Source of the DNA: an uncultured Oscillibacter sp.
Lineage (GTDB): Bacteria > Bacillota > Clostridia > Oscillospirales > Oscillospiraceae
Assembly (NCBI GenBank): GCA_910584075.1
Contig: CAJTZI010000008.1
Coordinates: 1 to 64,000 of the forward strand
Reading direction: 5' to 3'
Length of the DNA stretch: 64,000 bases
The notes under the pieces were generated by a model, which did no database searches, had not been told where the DNA came from, and worked only from the letters and a program-made list of their open reading frames with translations. The position numbers and the translations under genes are program-made. How positions within the stretch are numbered: the first letter of the stretch is position 1; each line of letters starts with the position of its first letter. Positions 42,092 to 50,326 of the stretch are shown in pieces.

Positions 42092-42610
42092 ATGACAAAA
42101 GAACAGTTTTCAGAATTGGTGTCCCAGTACGAGCGGCTGGTCTACACCGTCTGTTTCCAGCTGGTGCGGGACGCATCTGCCGCCGAGGACCTGACCCAGG
42201 AGACATTTCTCTCCGCCTGGCTCCACCGGGACACCGTCCCCCGGGGCTACGAGCGACAATGGCTGGGACGCATCGCCGCCAACAAGGCCAAGGACCACCT
42301 GCAAAGCGCCTGGACCCGCCACAGCGTGCTGCCGGGGGACGAGGCCATGCCTCCCGGTCTGGCCCCGCCCGCCGAGGAGGTGGCCCTCCAGAAGACCGGA
42401 GCGGCGTCCATTGCGGCGGAGATCGAGGCCTTAAAAGAGCCCTACCGGCCGGTGTGCCGCCTGTGCCTGCTGGAGGAGAAGTCCCCGGAGGAGGCGGCCC
42501 TGGCCCTGGGCAGGCCGGTAAAGACGGTACATACACAGCTCTCCCGGGGCAAACGGCTGCTGCGGGAGAAATTGGAAAGGAGCGGAGGATATGGAACGGT
42601 TCCGCGCTGA
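42092..42610 (+). CDS. ECF-type RNA polymerase sigma factor
   Basis: A 172-residue group 4 sigma factor: region 2 around residues 5-60 (YTVCFQLVRDASAAEDLTQETFLSAW, core AAEDLTQETFLSAW) and region 4 near 115-165 (SPEEAALALGRPVKTVHTQLSRGKRLL). ATG 42092 follows AGGAGG. Its end overlaps the next gene, an anti-sigma factor, by 20 bases. This is the second such pair in the window. Induction signal unknown. Confidence 0.92.
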   Translation: MTKEQFSELVSQYERLVYTVCFQLVRDASAAEDLTQETFLSAWLHRDTVPRGYERQWLGRIAANKAKDHLQSAWTRHSVLPGDEAMPPGLAPPAEEVALQKTGAASIAAEIEALKEPYRPVCRLCLLEEKSPEEAALALGRPVKTVHTQLSRGKRLLREKLERSGGYGTVPR

Positions 42611-43043
42611 CGGACATCTGACAAATGAAGCCCTGGCGGCCCTGGTCCGGGACGACAGCCTGGATGAGCTGGGCCGTCTGGAGATCGCGGAGCACCTGTC
42701 CTTCTGCGACCTGTGCCTCCAGCGGTACACAGACCTGCTCTGCGGCGCAGAGTTATTGGCGCCGGAGCGATCCTGCCAAAAGGCCCTTTGGGCCCGCGTC
42801 AGGACGCGGACCCTCCGGCTGGTTACCAGCCGGTACGCCACGGCCGCCGCCGCCGTGGCCCTGGCGCTGACCATGCTGTGGGGCGGCCGGGAGATCCAGT
42901 TCACCCATCCCGCCCTGCCGGAGCTCCGCCCCGCCGCGGCGGAACTCCGCGCCTGGCCGGAGCGCTGGAATGACGCCCTGAGCGAGACACTGTCGGGTGT
43001 GACGGACTTTTTTGACGGCCTCAGGCCGGGAAACCATTCTTGA
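42591..43043 (+). CDS. Short zinc-finger anti-sigma factor
   Basis: A 150-residue single-span protein. The N-terminal zinc pattern is LEIAEHLSFCDLCLQRY (His-x3-Cys-x2-Cys near residues 34-41). One membrane helix lies at about 82-98 (YATAAAAVALALTMLW). The extracytoplasmic C-terminus of about 50 residues is Pro- and Trp-rich. It should bind and inhibit the sigma factor encoded just before. Confidence 0.85.
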   Translation: MERFRADGHLTNEALAALVRDDSLDELGRLEIAEHLSFCDLCLQRYTDLLCGAELLAPERSCQKALWARVRTRTLRLVTSRYATAAAAVALALTMLWGGREIQFTHPALPELRPAAAELRAWPERWNDALSETLSGVTDFFDGLRPGNHS

Positions 43044-43056
43044 GGAGGGTTACTTC

Positions 43057-43719
43057 ATGAGACTGATTCGAGGCATTTTGTTTTTTTCGTTTTCCTGTAT
43101 CCCCGGGTGCGGGCAGATGCACCAGGGGTACATGAAGCGGGGCATCTCCCAGACCATACTCTTTTGCGGCGTGCTGGCCGTGGCCATCTTTCTGGAGATC
43201 GGGGCGCTGGCGATCCTGCTGGTCCCCCTGTGGCTGTACTCCTTTTTTGACAGCTACAATCTCCGCCGCCAGCGGATGGACGGCACGGAGGATGAGGACG
43301 CCTATCTCTTCGGCATGTCGGACCTGGACAGCCAGCGGCTCTCGGAACTCTTTTCCAAACGCCACAGCCTCATCGGCTGGACGCTGGTGCTGCTGGGCCT
43401 CTACGCCCTCTACCGCATTGTGGTGGGACAGCTGATGCGGTGGATCAGTGAACTGTTCCCCTGGATGGACTGGCTGTACGACCTGCTGGTGTGGGACGCC
43501 CCCCGCATCCTGGGGACGCTGCTGATTATCGCCCTGGGCCTGTGGTTCATCCGTGGGCCGAAGAAGAGGGCCCCGGAGGAGATCCCCGCCTTCACCCCCG
43601 GTCCCCAGGCGGATGGCCCCGTCTACCGGCCGGAGTTCTTCCAGGAGGCCCCCCACGCGCCGGACATCTCCGGCGGAGCGCCGGAGCCGGAAGAGGAGGA
43701 CGCCCATGGAGACGACTGA
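43057..43719 (+). CDS. Polytopic membrane protein of the sigma operon
   Basis: A 220-residue protein with about four or five membrane helices. The start MRLIRGILFFSFSCIPGCGQMHQGYMKRG-type segment (core IPGCGQMHQGYMKRG) resembles the entry motif of TM2-like proteins. The C-terminal 50 residues are acidic and cytosolic (PEPEEEDAHGDD). GAGGAGGG precedes the start. It lies 13 bases after the anti-sigma gene and overlaps the next gene by 14 bases. Probably a target or accessory of the sigma system; role unknown. Confidence 0.75.
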   Translation: MRLIRGILFFSFSCIPGCGQMHQGYMKRGISQTILFCGVLAVAIFLEIGALAILLVPLWLYSFFDSYNLRRQRMDGTEDEDAYLFGMSDLDSQRLSELFSKRHSLIGWTLVLLGLYALYRIVVGQLMRWISELFPWMDWLYDLLVWDAPRILGTLLIIALGLWFIRGPKKRAPEEIPAFTPGPQADGPVYRPEFFQEAPHAPDISGGAPEPEEEDAHGDD

Positions 43720-44398
43720 GCAGACCGTCCAGGCGGCGGAGCCCCGGCAGCGCCGGGTGGGCACGTTTACCTTGGGCATCGTCCTGGTGACCGCCGGGGC
43801 GGGAATGCTGGCGGCCATGTTCTGGCCCCGGTTCCACCCGGAGTGGCTGCTGAAAGCCTCCCCCTGCATCCTGATCCTCTTAGGACTTGAGACCCTGTTC
43901 TCCGCCCGGGGCGGCGGACGGGTGAAATACGACTGGCTGGGGATGTTCCTCTGCTTCATCCTCACCGGGGCAGCGCTTTGTATGTACTGCGCGGCCTGGT
44001 GGGCCGTCAACGGGAATTCGCTCGTCAGCGCCTCCCGCTGGGCCAACGAGTACCTCTATGAAATGACTTACGGCCGGTTTGACGGCGCGGACTCCCACAC
44101 CATGCGCCTGGAAGCGGGGGACACGCTCCAAGGTCACATCTACACATACAACGGCTGGCTGGAGGTGGAGATCTGCGGCGATGACGGGAGCACCATCTGC
44201 GAGGGCAGCCCCCTGAACGGAGACCAGAAAATCGAGATCAACAAAACCGGGGACTACACCATCCTGGTCTGGGGCCGCCACGCCAGCGGGGGCTTCTCCT
44301 TCCTCCGGGTATCCCCGGAGACGGTCCCGCCTCCGGAGGAGGCTCCGGAGATCGAGTCCTATTCGGCGGAGACCGCCCCGGAGGAGGAGCCGTCCTGA
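43706..44398 (+). CDS. Membrane protein with LiaI/LiaF-like N-terminus
   Basis: A 230-residue protein. Residues about 18-105 contain four short helices in the pattern of the LiaI-LiaF-like transmembrane domain (TLGIVLVTAGAGMLAAMFWP, LLKASPCILILLGLE). An extracellular domain follows (about 115-205) with NGWLEVEICGDDG and KTGDYTILVWGRHASGGFSF, which reads as a beta sandwich. The end is acidic. Such proteins appear in envelope-stress systems, consistent with being last gene of a sigma/anti-sigma operon. Confidence 0.75.
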   Translation: METTEQTVQAAEPRQRRVGTFTLGIVLVTAGAGMLAAMFWPRFHPEWLLKASPCILILLGLETLFSARGGGRVKYDWLGMFLCFILTGAALCMYCAAWWAVNGNSLVSASRWANEYLYEMTYGRFDGADSHTMRLEAGDTLQGHIYTYNGWLEVEICGDDGSTICEGSPLNGDQKIEINKTGDYTILVWGRHASGGFSFLRVSPETVPPPEEAPEIESYSAETAPEEEPS

Positions 44399-44416
44399 AT
44401 CACATGTGAAAGACGC

Positions 44417-44448
44417 CGGGAGGCCGCTTAGGCGGCCTCCCGATTTTT
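44417..44448 (+). terminator. Terminator of the second sigma operon
   Basis: CGGGAGGCCGC and GCGGCCTCCCG, 11-bp stem, then ATTTTTG. Confidence 0.9.
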
Positions 44449-44532
44449 GTTCTCCGGTTTTTCTTTCCAAATCTCTTCGGGTGTGGTATACTTGTCCGGG
44501 AAAAATTTATGTATGAAGGGGGAACCTCTGTC

Positions 44533-46017
44533 ATGGCGGCTATCGGCTTTGATAACGAATTGTATCTCACCACCCAGTCGGAGCAGATCAAAAAACGGAT
44601 CGCCCAGTTCGGCGGCAAGCTGTACCTGGAGTTCGGCGGCAAGCTCTTCGATGACTACCACGCCTCCCGGGTCCTGCCCGGCTTTGAGCCAGACAGCAAG
44701 ATCCGGATGCTCCAGCAGCTGCGGGACGACGTGGAGATCGTCATCGCCATCAACGCGGCGGATATCGAGAAAAACAAGATCCGGGGGGACCTGGGCATCG
44801 CCTATGACGACGATGTGCTGCGCCTGATCGACATCTTCCGCGGGCTGGATCTGTATGTGGGCAGCGTGGTGCTGAACCGCTACAACGGCCAGGCCGCCGC
44901 CGACGCCTTTTTGAAGCGCCTCACGGCCCTGGGCATCCGGTGCTGCCGCCACTACCCCATTGCCGGCTACCCCTCCGATGTGCCCCACATCGTCAGCGAC
45001 GATGGCCTGGGGAAAAACGACTATATCGAGACCACCCACCCGCTGGTGGTGGTGACGGCCCCGGGCCCCGGCAGCGGCAAGATGGCCACCTGCCTGAGCC
45101 AGCTCTATCACGACCACAAGCGGGGCATCACCGCCGGATACGCCAAGTACGAGACTTTCCCCGTGTGGAATCTGCCGCTGAAACACCCGGTAAACCTGGC
45201 CTACGAGGCCGCCACAGCGGACCTGAACGACGTGAACATGATCGACCCCTTCCACCTGGAGGCCTACGGCGAGACCGCCGTGAACTACAACCGGGACGTG
45301 GAGATCTTCCCGGTGCTCAGCGCCATCTTTGAAAAAATCCAGGGAGCCTCCCCCTACAAGTCCCCCACGGACATGGGGGTGAACATGGCGGGAAACTGCA
45401 TCTCCGACGACGAGGTGTGCCGGGAGGCCTCCCGGCAGGAGATTCTCCGCCGGTACTACACCGCCTGCGTGGAGAAGATCCAGGGCAAGGCCGGGGACGA
45501 GCCGGTGCGGAAGCTGGAGCTGGTGATGAATCAGGCCGGCGTCACGCCGGAGATCTGCCCCGCCGTGTCCGCCGCCCTCCTGAAGGCCGAGGCCACCGGG
45601 GCCCCGGCGGGGGCCATGGTCCTGCCGGACGGCCGGGTGGTGACGGGCAAGACCTCTGAGACTCTGGGGGCGGCCTCCGCACTGCTGCTCAACGCCCTGA
45701 AGGCCCTGGGGAACATTGACCACCACTTCGAGCTCATCTCCGCCCAGGTCTTAGAGCCGGTGTGCCGGCTGAAAACCGGGTATCTGGGCCACAAGAACCC
45801 CCGCCTCCACACCGACGAGGTGCTGCTGGCCCTGACCATCTCCGCCCTGACCAATCCCCTGGCGGACCTGGCCCAGCGGCAGATGCCAAAGCTCCGGGGC
45901 TGCGACGCCCACTTCTCCGTCATCCTCAGCGACGAGGATGAAAAGCTCCTGCGGCAGCTGGGGATCAACGTGAGCTTTGAGCCCAAGTACGAGACCAAGA
46001 AGCTGTACCACAAATAG
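44533..46017 (+). CDS. DUF1846 family protein
   Basis: A 494-residue protein fully matching the DUF1846 family of Firmicutes and others, for which structures but no firm activity are known. Features: start GFDNELYLTTQSEQIKKRI, LPGFEPDSKIRML, a P-loop-like TAPGPGSGKMATCLSQLYHD (near residue 185), and PSDMGVNMAG-type segment (here SPTDMGVNMAG). Length is normal for the family. ATG 44533 is preferred over 44509 because AAGGGGGAA lies between them. It is alone between terminators. Confidence 0.92.
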   Translation: MAAIGFDNELYLTTQSEQIKKRIAQFGGKLYLEFGGKLFDDYHASRVLPGFEPDSKIRMLQQLRDDVEIVIAINAADIEKNKIRGDLGIAYDDDVLRLIDIFRGLDLYVGSVVLNRYNGQAAADAFLKRLTALGIRCCRHYPIAGYPSDVPHIVSDDGLGKNDYIETTHPLVVVTAPGPGSGKMATCLSQLYHDHKRGITAGYAKYETFPVWNLPLKHPVNLAYEAATADLNDVNMIDPFHLEAYGETAVNYNRDVEIFPVLSAIFEKIQGASPYKSPTDMGVNMAGNCISDDEVCREASRQEILRRYYTACVEKIQGKAGDEPVRKLELVMNQAGVTPEICPAVSAALLKAEATGAPAGAMVLPDGRVVTGKTSETLGAASALLLNALKALGNIDHHFELISAQVLEPVCRLKTGYLGHKNPRLHTDEVLLALTISALTNPLADLAQRQMPKLRGCDAHFSVILSDEDEKLLRQLGINVSFEPKYETKKLYHK

Positions 46018-46434
46018 GGCACAGCCCACAGGAGCATATATGGTCCCGTGTAAATCGGCGCAAGCGTTCTGCCGGCTCGGCTGGATCCCCAAAAAAGTCG
46101 TGGTGCGTGAGGCACTGGCAGTGTATGTGAAAGGGTCCGGGGGGCTGCGGCGGAAGAGCCAACCCCCGGAAGAACCCGGAGGAACCTATGGCCCGGGCCA
46201 CCGGCTGAGGAGCAGGATACGGCGGCGTTTTGGGAGCCGGAGCAACGGGTCTCTGCTCCAGTCTGAAAAAGGAGGCCTTTCAGGGGCTGGCGGCCATGAG
46301 AGGCAGCCCGGACGCGGAGACATTTTTCATCGACTGTTTTGCGGGCTTTGAGGAACTCCCCGGCGCACACGGCAGAGCGCAGGACACCCTGACGGAGACC
46401 GTCCGCAGCTTTTTGGAATTGAAAGGAAAGATCT
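46018..46434. other. Unassigned stretch between DUF1846 and tex genes
   Basis: About 417 bases. A frame from about 46230 to the tex start reads GAGATGLCSSLKKEAFQGLAAM and FFIDCFAGFEELPG, then runs on inside tex in another frame; it has no good start. A weak ribosome site AGGAG precedes ATG 46042, but the product is not recognisable. It may hold a degraded gene and the tex promoter. Confidence 0.4.
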
Positions 46435-48603
46435 ATGGACCCAATTATTTTACAAATCGCCCAGGAGCTCAACAAGCGCCCGGAGCACGTGGAGAACGTG
46501 GCGCGCCTCCTGGACGAGGGCAACACCATCCCCTTCATCGCCCGGTACCGCAAGGAGCTCCACGGCGCCATGGACGACACCTCCCTCCGCACCCTGGAGG
46601 AACGGCTCCAGTACCTCCGGGGTCTTCAGGAACGGCGGGAGGCGGTGAAGAGCGCGATCTCCGAGCAGGGCAAGCTGACGGAGGAGCTGGCCTCCGCCAT
46701 CGACGATGCCAAAACCCTGGCGGAGGTGGAGGACCTCTACCGCCCCTACAAGCAAAAGCGCCGCACCCGGGCTACAATGGCGAAGGAAAAGGGACTGGAG
46801 CCCCTGGCGGAGCTCCTCTTTGCTCAGGGCCCCGACTGCCCGGATCCCCTGGAGGGGGCGGCCAAGTACATCGACCCGGAGAAAGGCGTGGAGACGGCGG
46901 AGGAGGCCCTGGCAGGTGCGTCCGACATCGTGGCAGAGGCAATCAGCGACGACGCGGAGCTCCGCAAGCGCCTGCGGGAGCTGCTGGAGAAAAACGGAAT
47001 TCTCCGCAGCGCCGCCCAGACGGAGGAGGACAGTGTCTACCGCCTGTACTACGACTTCTCCCAGGCTCTCTCCAAGCTCCAGGGCCATCAGGTGCTGGCT
47101 GTCAACCGGGGGGAAAAGGAGGAGCTGCTGAAGGTCAGTGTAGAGCTGGACCGGGAGCTGGCCCTGCGGACTGTCCGCCGCCATACAGTGGTGCCCGGAA
47201 GCCGGGCCATGGAGTTTGTGAAGGCCGCCGCCGAGGACGCCTATGACCGTCTTGTATTTCCCTCCCTGGAGCGGGAGACCCGCTCTGAGCTGACCGACCG
47301 GGCCAACGAGGGTGCCATCGGCCAGTTCGCCCTGAACCTGCGGCCTCTTCTGATGCAGCCGCCGGTGAAGGGCAAAGTCACCATGGGCCTGGACCCCGGC
47401 TACCGCATGGGCTGCAAGGTGGCGGTGGTGGACGGTACCGGAAAGGTGCTGGACACCGCCGTGGTCTACCCCACTTACAATGAGCGAAAGAAGGACGAGG
47501 CCATTGCCGTTCTGGCGAAGCTCATCAAAAGGCACGGCGTGGAGCACATCGCCATCGGCAACGGCACCGCCAGCCGGGAGACGGAACAGATGGCGGTGGA
47601 GCTGATCCGCCAGGTCAACAGCGCCGGGGCCCATGTCTCCTATATGATTGTCTCTGAGGCGGGAGCCTCCGTGTACTCCGCCTCCAAGCTGGCGGCGGAG
47701 GAGTTCCCCCAGTTCGACGTGAACCTCCGCTCCGCCGTGTCCATCGCCCGGAGGCTCCAGGACCCCCTGGCGGAGCTGGTGAAAATCGACCCCAAGGCCA
47801 TCGGCGTGGGACAGTATCAGCACGACATGCCCCCCAAGCGCCTGGGAGAGGCCCTGGACGGCGTGGTGGAGGACTGCGTCAACGCCGTGGGCGTGGACGT
47901 GAACACCGCCTCCCCCTCCCTCCTCCAGCGGGTGGCCGGACTCAACGGTACCACCGCCAAAAACGTTGTGGCCTACCGGGAGGAAAACGGCCCCTTCACC
48001 GCCCGGAAGCAGCTCCTGAAAGTCCCCAAACTGGGGCCCAAGGCCTTCCAGCAGTGCGCCGGCTTCCTGCGGGTGCCGGAGAGCAAATCCGTGCTGGACA
48101 ACACCGCCGTCCACCCGGAGAGCTACGACGCCGCGGAGAAGCTCCTGGCCCTGACGGGCCACTCCCTGGCGGACGTGGGCGGCGAGGGTCTCCGGAACCT
48201 GCCCGCCCAGGTGAAGTCCTACGGCGAGGAAAAGGCCGCGGCGGAGTGCGGCGTGGGCGTGCCCACCCTGCGGGACGTGATGGGAGAGCTGATGAAGCCG
48301 GGGCGGGACATCCGGGACGACCTGCCTCAGCCCATCCTCCGCACCGACGTGCTGGAAATCAAGGATCTAAAACCCGGCATGGTGCTGACGGGCACCGTCC
48401 GCAACGTCATTGACTTCGGCGCCTTTGTGGACATCGGCGTCCATCAGGACGGGCTGGTCCACATCTCCCAGGTGGCGGACAAGTTCGTCAAGCACCCCTC
48501 CGAGGCCGTGTCCGTTGGGGATGTGGTGAAGGTGGTGGTGCTGGAGGCGGACGAGAAAAAGAAGCGGATCAGCCTCTCCATGCGTCAGGTTCCCAAGGGC
48601 TGA
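46435..48603 (+). CDS. tex: Tex-family RNA-binding transcription accessory protein
   Basis: A 722-residue protein of normal length for Tex. Order: N-terminal helical Tex domain (EDLYRPYKQKRRTRATMAKEKGLEPLA near 98-125, core EDLYRPYKQKRRTRATMA), YqgF-like RNase-H fold (GLDPGYRMGCKVAVVDGTGK near 318), helix-hairpin-helix repeats (NTASPSLLQRVAGLN near 490) and a C-terminal S1 RNA-binding domain (GMVLTGTVRNVIDFGAFVDIG near 645). Tex binds nucleic acid and influences transcription and translation. AAAGGAAAG precedes the start. Confidence 0.96.
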   Translation: MDPIILQIAQELNKRPEHVENVARLLDEGNTIPFIARYRKELHGAMDDTSLRTLEERLQYLRGLQERREAVKSAISEQGKLTEELASAIDDAKTLAEVEDLYRPYKQKRRTRATMAKEKGLEPLAELLFAQGPDCPDPLEGAAKYIDPEKGVETAEEALAGASDIVAEAISDDAELRKRLRELLEKNGILRSAAQTEEDSVYRLYYDFSQALSKLQGHQVLAVNRGEKEELLKVSVELDRELALRTVRRHTVVPGSRAMEFVKAAAEDAYDRLVFPSLERETRSELTDRANEGAIGQFALNLRPLLMQPPVKGKVTMGLDPGYRMGCKVAVVDGTGKVLDTAVVYPTYNERKKDEAIAVLAKLIKRHGVEHIAIGNGTASRETEQMAVELIRQVNSAGAHVSYMIVSEAGASVYSASKLAAEEFPQFDVNLRSAVSIARRLQDPLAELVKIDPKAIGVGQYQHDMPPKRLGEALDGVVEDCVNAVGVDVNTASPSLLQRVAGLNGTTAKNVVAYREENGPFTARKQLLKVPKLGPKAFQQCAGFLRVPESKSVLDNTAVHPESYDAAEKLLALTGHSLADVGGEGLRNLPAQVKSYGEEKAAAECGVGVPTLRDVMGELMKPGRDIRDDLPQPILRTDVLEIKDLKPGMVLTGTVRNVIDFGAFVDIGVHQDGLVHISQVADKFVKHPSEAVSVGDVVKVVVLEADEKKKRISLSMRQVPKG

Positions 48604-48647
48604 GGTCCTCCGAAGGAGCGTCCTTCTCCCGGGGATATATAAGCAAA

Positions 48648-48666
48648 AATAATATTGAATATTATT
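48648..48666. promoter_or_regulatory. 19-bp AT palindrome upstream of the purA promoter
   Basis: AATAATATT-G-AATATTATT is a perfect palindrome that ends 10 bases before the -35 box. Flanks are also partly symmetric (AAGC / GCTT). It could be an operator or end the tex transcript; no T-run exceeds four. Confidence 0.5.
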
Positions 48667-48675
48667 ATTTTATGC

Positions 48676-48704
48676 TTTACTTATAGAGGGGGCCTCGCTA
48701 TAAT
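48676..48704 (+). promoter_or_regulatory. Promoter of purA
   Basis: TTTACT (48676-48681), 17 bp, TATAAT (48699-48704). Start of transcription near 48711 would give a leader of about 135 nt. Confidence 0.75.
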
Positions 48705-48707
48705 GAG

Positions 48708-48818
48708 AAAGGTTGAGCATGCATTTTCGCGATAGGTCAACCTTTTCACGCAATCTAAGGGCCTGTATTCATCGGCAGGGCGTGCCGGATGGACGGTGTT
48801 CACCGCCTGCGAATACAG
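48708..48818 (+). ncRNA. Structured purA leader RNA, class unknown
   Basis: Two stems follow the promoter. AAAGGTTGA (48708-48716) pairs with TCAACCTTT (48737-48745). CTGTATTC (48763-48770) pairs with GAATACAG (48811-48818), continued inside by GCAGG/CCTGC (48775-48779, 48806-48810) and a CGGT-GTTC-ACCG hairpin. It resembles a riboswitch or protein-binding leader but does not match the guanine, TPP or other classes I know. The purA ribosome site follows directly (CCGGGAGG). Confidence 0.45.
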
Positions 48819-48847
48819 ATTCTAAAAAAACCGGGAGGTTTTTCAAT

Positions 48848-50122
48848 ATGTCAAATTGCGCCATTGTAGGCATCAACTGGGGCGATGAGGGCAAGGGCCG
48901 CATGGTAGACCTGCTGACAGAGGACTACGATGTAGTGGTCCGCTACCAGGGCGGCGGCAACGCCGGACACACGGTGATGAATGAAAAGGGCAAATTCGCC
49001 CTGCATCTGCTGCCCTCCGGCATTTTCCGGGAGGGGGTGGTGAACATCCTGGGCAACGGCGTGGCCGTGGACTGCGAGAGTCTCTGGACGGAGATGCAGG
49101 ACGTGGTGTCCAAGGGCGTCGCCATCACCCCGGAAAATTTGAAGATCAGCGACCGGGCCAGCCTGCTGCTGCCCTGGCACCGGGATCTGGACAACCTGGA
49201 GGAACAGCGCCTTGCGGATAAGAAGTACGGCTCTACCAAGCAGGGCATCGCCCCCTTCTACTCCGACAAATACCAGAAAAAGACGGTCATGGCCGGTGAG
49301 CTTCTTTACCCCGAGAAGCTCTGGGAGCATCTGGAGGGCATCCTGGAGTGGAAGAACCTGACGCTGGAGAAGGTTTACGGCGCCAAGCCCTACACCATGG
49401 AGGACCTGCGGAACTGGTTTGCGGACTTCGGTGAGAAGATCAAGCCCTTTGTCTGCGGCACCGGCGCATTTCTGCGCAGCGCACAGGGGACAGGGAAGAA
49501 GATCCTCTTCGAGGCCCAGCTGGGCTCCCTGCGGGACCTGGACTACGGCATCTACCCCTACACCACCTCCTCCAACGCCATCGCCGCATACGCCCCGGTG
49601 GGCTCCGGCCTGCCTTCCGCCAAAATTGACGAAATCGTGGGCGTGGTGAAGGCCTACTCCTCCTGCGTGGGCGAGGGCCCCTTCACCTGCGAGTGGTTCG
49701 GCGAGAGGGCGGAGAAGCTCCGACAGGCGGGGAACGAATACGGCGCCAAGACCGGCCGCCCCCGCCGGGTGGGACCCATCGACATCGTGGCCACCCGCTA
49801 CGGCGTGGAGTGTCAGGGCGCCACCACCATCGCCCTGACCAAGCTGGACGTGCTGAGCTACCTGGACGAGATCCCCATCTGCGCCCGCTACCAGCTGGAC
49901 GGGCGGGAGATTGACGAGTTCCCCTTCCCCGCGGTGCTGGCAGACGCCAGACCGGTGGAGACCTCCATGCCCGGCTGGAAATGCGACATCTCCGGCGTGC
50001 GGAAATGGGAAGACCTGCCCCAGGCCGCCCGGGATTATGTGGAGTACATCGAAAAGGCCATCGGCTGCCCCATCGGCTATGTGTCCGTGGGCCCGGAGCG
50101 GGACGCCATTATTCTTCGCTGA
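48848..50122 (+). CDS. purA: Adenylosuccinate synthase
   Basis: A 424-residue enzyme joining IMP and aspartate with GTP, the first committed step to AMP. Motifs: VGINWGDEGKGRMVDLL (P-loop and catalytic Asp13/Lys), GGGNAGHTV (catalytic His), QGIAPFYSDKY, and C-terminal TKLDVLSY and the substrate segment ATRYGVECQGATTIA. The first motif has N in place of the common Q (GAQWGDEGKGK), as in several clostridial enzymes. GGGAGG precedes the start. Followed closely by purB, which acts on its product. Confidence 0.97.
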   Translation: MSNCAIVGINWGDEGKGRMVDLLTEDYDVVVRYQGGGNAGHTVMNEKGKFALHLLPSGIFREGVVNILGNGVAVDCESLWTEMQDVVSKGVAITPENLKISDRASLLLPWHRDLDNLEEQRLADKKYGSTKQGIAPFYSDKYQKKTVMAGELLYPEKLWEHLEGILEWKNLTLEKVYGAKPYTMEDLRNWFADFGEKIKPFVCGTGAFLRSAQGTGKKILFEAQLGSLRDLDYGIYPYTTSSNAIAAYAPVGSGLPSAKIDEIVGVVKAYSSCVGEGPFTCEWFGERAEKLRQAGNEYGAKTGRPRRVGPIDIVATRYGVECQGATTIALTKLDVLSYLDEIPICARYQLDGREIDEFPFPAVLADARPVETSMPGWKCDISGVRKWEDLPQAARDYVEYIEKAIGCPIGYVSVGPERDAIILR

Positions 50123-50270
50123 GGGAGAACGCCTTGCTCTTCACCGCCTCCAGCCTTTATGCCGCCTGCGGGGGACATGCCGGCGCACTGGCCGTGTTCG
50201 GGCCGGTCTTCTGCCTCTGCCTGCTGATCTCTCAGCCTCTGGCATTTGCCTGATCCGTTTTTCTGAAACC

Positions 50271-50303
50271 CGGGCGGGGAGGCATGCAATGCCTCCCCGC
50301 CTT
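50271..50303 (+). terminator. Hairpin between purA and purB
   Basis: GGCGGGGAGGCAT and ATGCCTCCCCGCC form a 13-bp stem with a short GCA loop, followed by TTATAAAG. It may reduce read-through into purB. Confidence 0.65.
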
Positions 50304-50326
50304 ATAAAGAAAGGTTGATTCTTCTT

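Noticed and set aside
46042..46351. Cobalamin-type or other riboswitch before tex
   Set aside because: Conserved boxes of the cobalamin aptamer are missing on both strands.
48763..48818. ZTP riboswitch in the purA leader
   Set aside because: CACCGCCTGCG recalls the 3' ZTP block, but the matching 5' half and the pseudoknot partner were not found.
50134..50253. Possible 39-residue hydrophobic protein with TTG start after purA
   Set aside because: Spacing from GGGAGAA is plausible but the start is weak and the product resembles nothing; kept out of the gene list.
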